Positions 62,994 through 64,000 of a stretch of 64,000 nt of DNA are shown in pieces. A program made the position numbers and the translations under genes. This DNA is from Kiritimatiellota bacterium B12222 (GTDB taxonomy: Bacteria; Verrucomicrobiota; Kiritimatiellia; SS1-B-03-39; UBA6053): positions 2,294,001 through 2,358,000 of the forward strand of contig CP120722.1 in NCBI GenBank assembly GCA_029719485.1, in the 5' to 3' direction. Position 1 is the stretch's first letter. Every line of letters begins with the position of its first letter. The notes under the pieces were generated by a model. It was not told the DNA's origin, did not search any database, and saw nothing but the letters and a program-made list of their open reading frames with translations.

Positions 62994-64000
62994 ATGTTTA
63001 TTTTGAATCGTTTATTTTTTATTACACTCTGTTGCGGATTTTTCGTGAGTTCACTGCATGCACAAGAAACGCTTGAGGTGTATAGTTTAGAGGACTGTCA
63101 TCGTTTTGCCGTGCAATATTCACCTGCGCTTGCGCGGCAGCGCTTAACCTATTCCAATTTGGTGGAGGCGGTTGAAGTGGTGAAAGCGATTTATGATCCG
63201 AGTTTGCAAATCAGTCAGGCCTGGCAAGATGAGGATGATCCTCAGCGAACCACCGCGGTTTTACGGCAACAATTGCCTGCTGACTTAGATGTGGCGTTGA
63301 CCGCACGTCGGGAAGTATTGGATAATGAGGATTATACCAGTTATGCCTTAAGTCTCAGCAAAACCTTGTTGGGAGGAGGAACCTTTTTAGAAGCCAAACT
63401 TCCTTTGGAACGGGCATGGATTGAAAAAGCCAAACAGGCCAATATTCTGAGTTTGGAACAGCGGCAATTAAGACTGGGGGTGACCAATGATTTTTATGCG
63501 GTTGTACGCAATCAACTCACTTTGCATTTACGGGAACTACAGGTGGAACGGTCCAAAAAGAATTTGGAACACGCGATGATCAAAGAAGATCCTTTGGACA
63601 TTGCGACCGCAAAATTGCAGATCCCCGAAAATGAATTGGCGGTGATTTCTTCCAAAAGACAAATTGCCAATAGTCGGTTATTTTTAACGGAACGGGTAGG
63701 GTTGCCGGTTGCGGAACCCTTGAATGTGAATACGCAGTTGGTATTTGAAATACGCCCCTTTAATATGGAGCAAGATTTAGCAAGTGCGTTGGAGAATCAT
63801 GAGGAGATTTTAAATGCGCGTATGGATGTGGAGTTGAACCATATGGAAGCGAAGGTGGCCCGGACACGTCGTTATCCTGAAGTGCGTGCCGCGCTATCCA
63901 TGGAAGAAAATGATGCTCCTGCATCTTCAGATTCCAATATGCGGGCGGAAATTGTGTTGGAATTGCCATGGTTGGATCGCAGTGATCGTGCAGAAGCACG
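62994..64000 (+). CDS. TolC-family outer membrane efflux protein (3' end cut by window)
   Basis: 335 codons readable from the ATG at 62994, still open at base 64000. Signal peptide (MFILNRLFFITLCCGFFVSS..., cleaved about residue 23), then YSLEDCHRFAVQYSPALARQR, the typical N-terminal TolC repeat, and two long helical hairpins (QARLGVTNDFYAV... and ...NEELAVISSKRQI-like segments). Probably exports a polysaccharide, protein or drug with partners beyond the window. Directly follows the glycoside hydrolase gene in the same operon. Confidence 0.88.
   Translation, partial: MFILNRLFFITLCCGFFVSSLHAQETLEVYSLEDCHRFAVQYSPALARQRLTYSNLVEAVEVVKAIYDPSLQISQAWQDEDDPQRTTAVLRQQLPADLDVALTARREVLDNEDYTSYALSLSKTLLGGGTFLEAKLPLERAWIEKAKQANILSLEQRQLRLGVTNDFYAVVRNQLTLHLRELQVERSKKNLEHAMIKEDPLDIATAKLQIPENELAVISSKRQIANSRLFLTERVGLPVAEPLNVNTQLVFEIRPFNMEQDLASALENHEEILNARMDVELNHMEAKVARTRRYPEVRAALSMEENDAPASSDSNMRAEIVLELPWLDRSDRAEA

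Overview
The window reads as a chromosomal segment of a Gram-negative bacterium of the PVC group, most likely Verrucomicrobiota (moderate confidence, inferred from gene content only). Pointers are a PEP-CTERM exported protein, a type IV pilus locus organised like the Amuc_1098-1102 region of Akkermansia (secretin, PilM-PilN fusion, PilO-like, PilP/GspC-like and PilB-like genes), a type I sulfatase, a very large DUF5060-type glycoside hydrolase, an EfpL/YeiP-type elongation factor, many lipoproteins and signal peptides. There is no rRNA, no CRISPR array, no prophage and no intact insertion sequence. The only mobile-type gene is a REP-associated (Y1/HUH) transposase.

Layout. 1-6 kb (minus): 3' truncated glycogen phosphorylase, a His/Met-rich outer-membrane barrel with a small CxxC protein and a Dabb-domain protein, and ilvD. 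6-14 kb: Lrp/AsnC regulator overlapping an aminotransferase, the RAYT transposase, a GT-C-like membrane protein, then (minus) CCA-adding enzyme, LarA-like epimerase and a lipoprotein. 14.4-18.5 kb (plus): a tight five-gene operon, the most interesting part of the window: a TolQ/ExbB-like channel, a degenerate Hsp70-like protein, two VWA proteins that share an ExbD/TolR-like membrane helix, and a 26-residue single-helix protein too short for ordinary gene calling. 18.5-25 kb (minus): lipoprotein and DUF4203-like membrane protein, periplasmic MsrA, a secreted protein, a GreA/B-like factor, tRNA-Val, and a kinase / L,D-transpeptidase / accA operon. 25-32 kb: rhomboid protease, esterase and ParA, sulfatase, Cys-rich CWC protein, UbiA-like protein, M23 peptidase, malate dehydrogenase. 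32-39 kb: PEP-CTERM protein, tilS, then a minus operon of ECF sigma factor, anti-sigma factor, secreted coiled-coil protein and panB joined by 4-nt overlaps, an M50-like protease and a LamG-like protein. 39-43.5 kb: metH (with a palindromic site directly upstream) and efpL. 43.6-48 kb: an internally deleted LemA gene and two tandem DUF2207 membrane proteins. 48-50 kb: membrane protein, phosphopantetheinyl transferase, sugar isomerase-like protein. 50.3-58 kb (minus): pseudopilin and type IV pilus operon. 58-64 kb (plus): secreted protein, giant glycoside hydrolase and a TolC-family protein cut by the window end.

How the parts work together. The 14.4-18.5 kb operon looks like an ion-driven envelope motor whose ExbD-like partners carry VWA output domains. 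The pilus operon encodes export, alignment and assembly-ATPase functions but no platform protein PilC. The sigma/anti-sigma/coiled-coil operon resembles an envelope stress circuit. The housekeeping genes (ilvD, panB, accA, metH, mdh, tilS, cca, efpL) are complete and carry the expected active-site residues. All function calls are by eye from family motifs; no database search was run.
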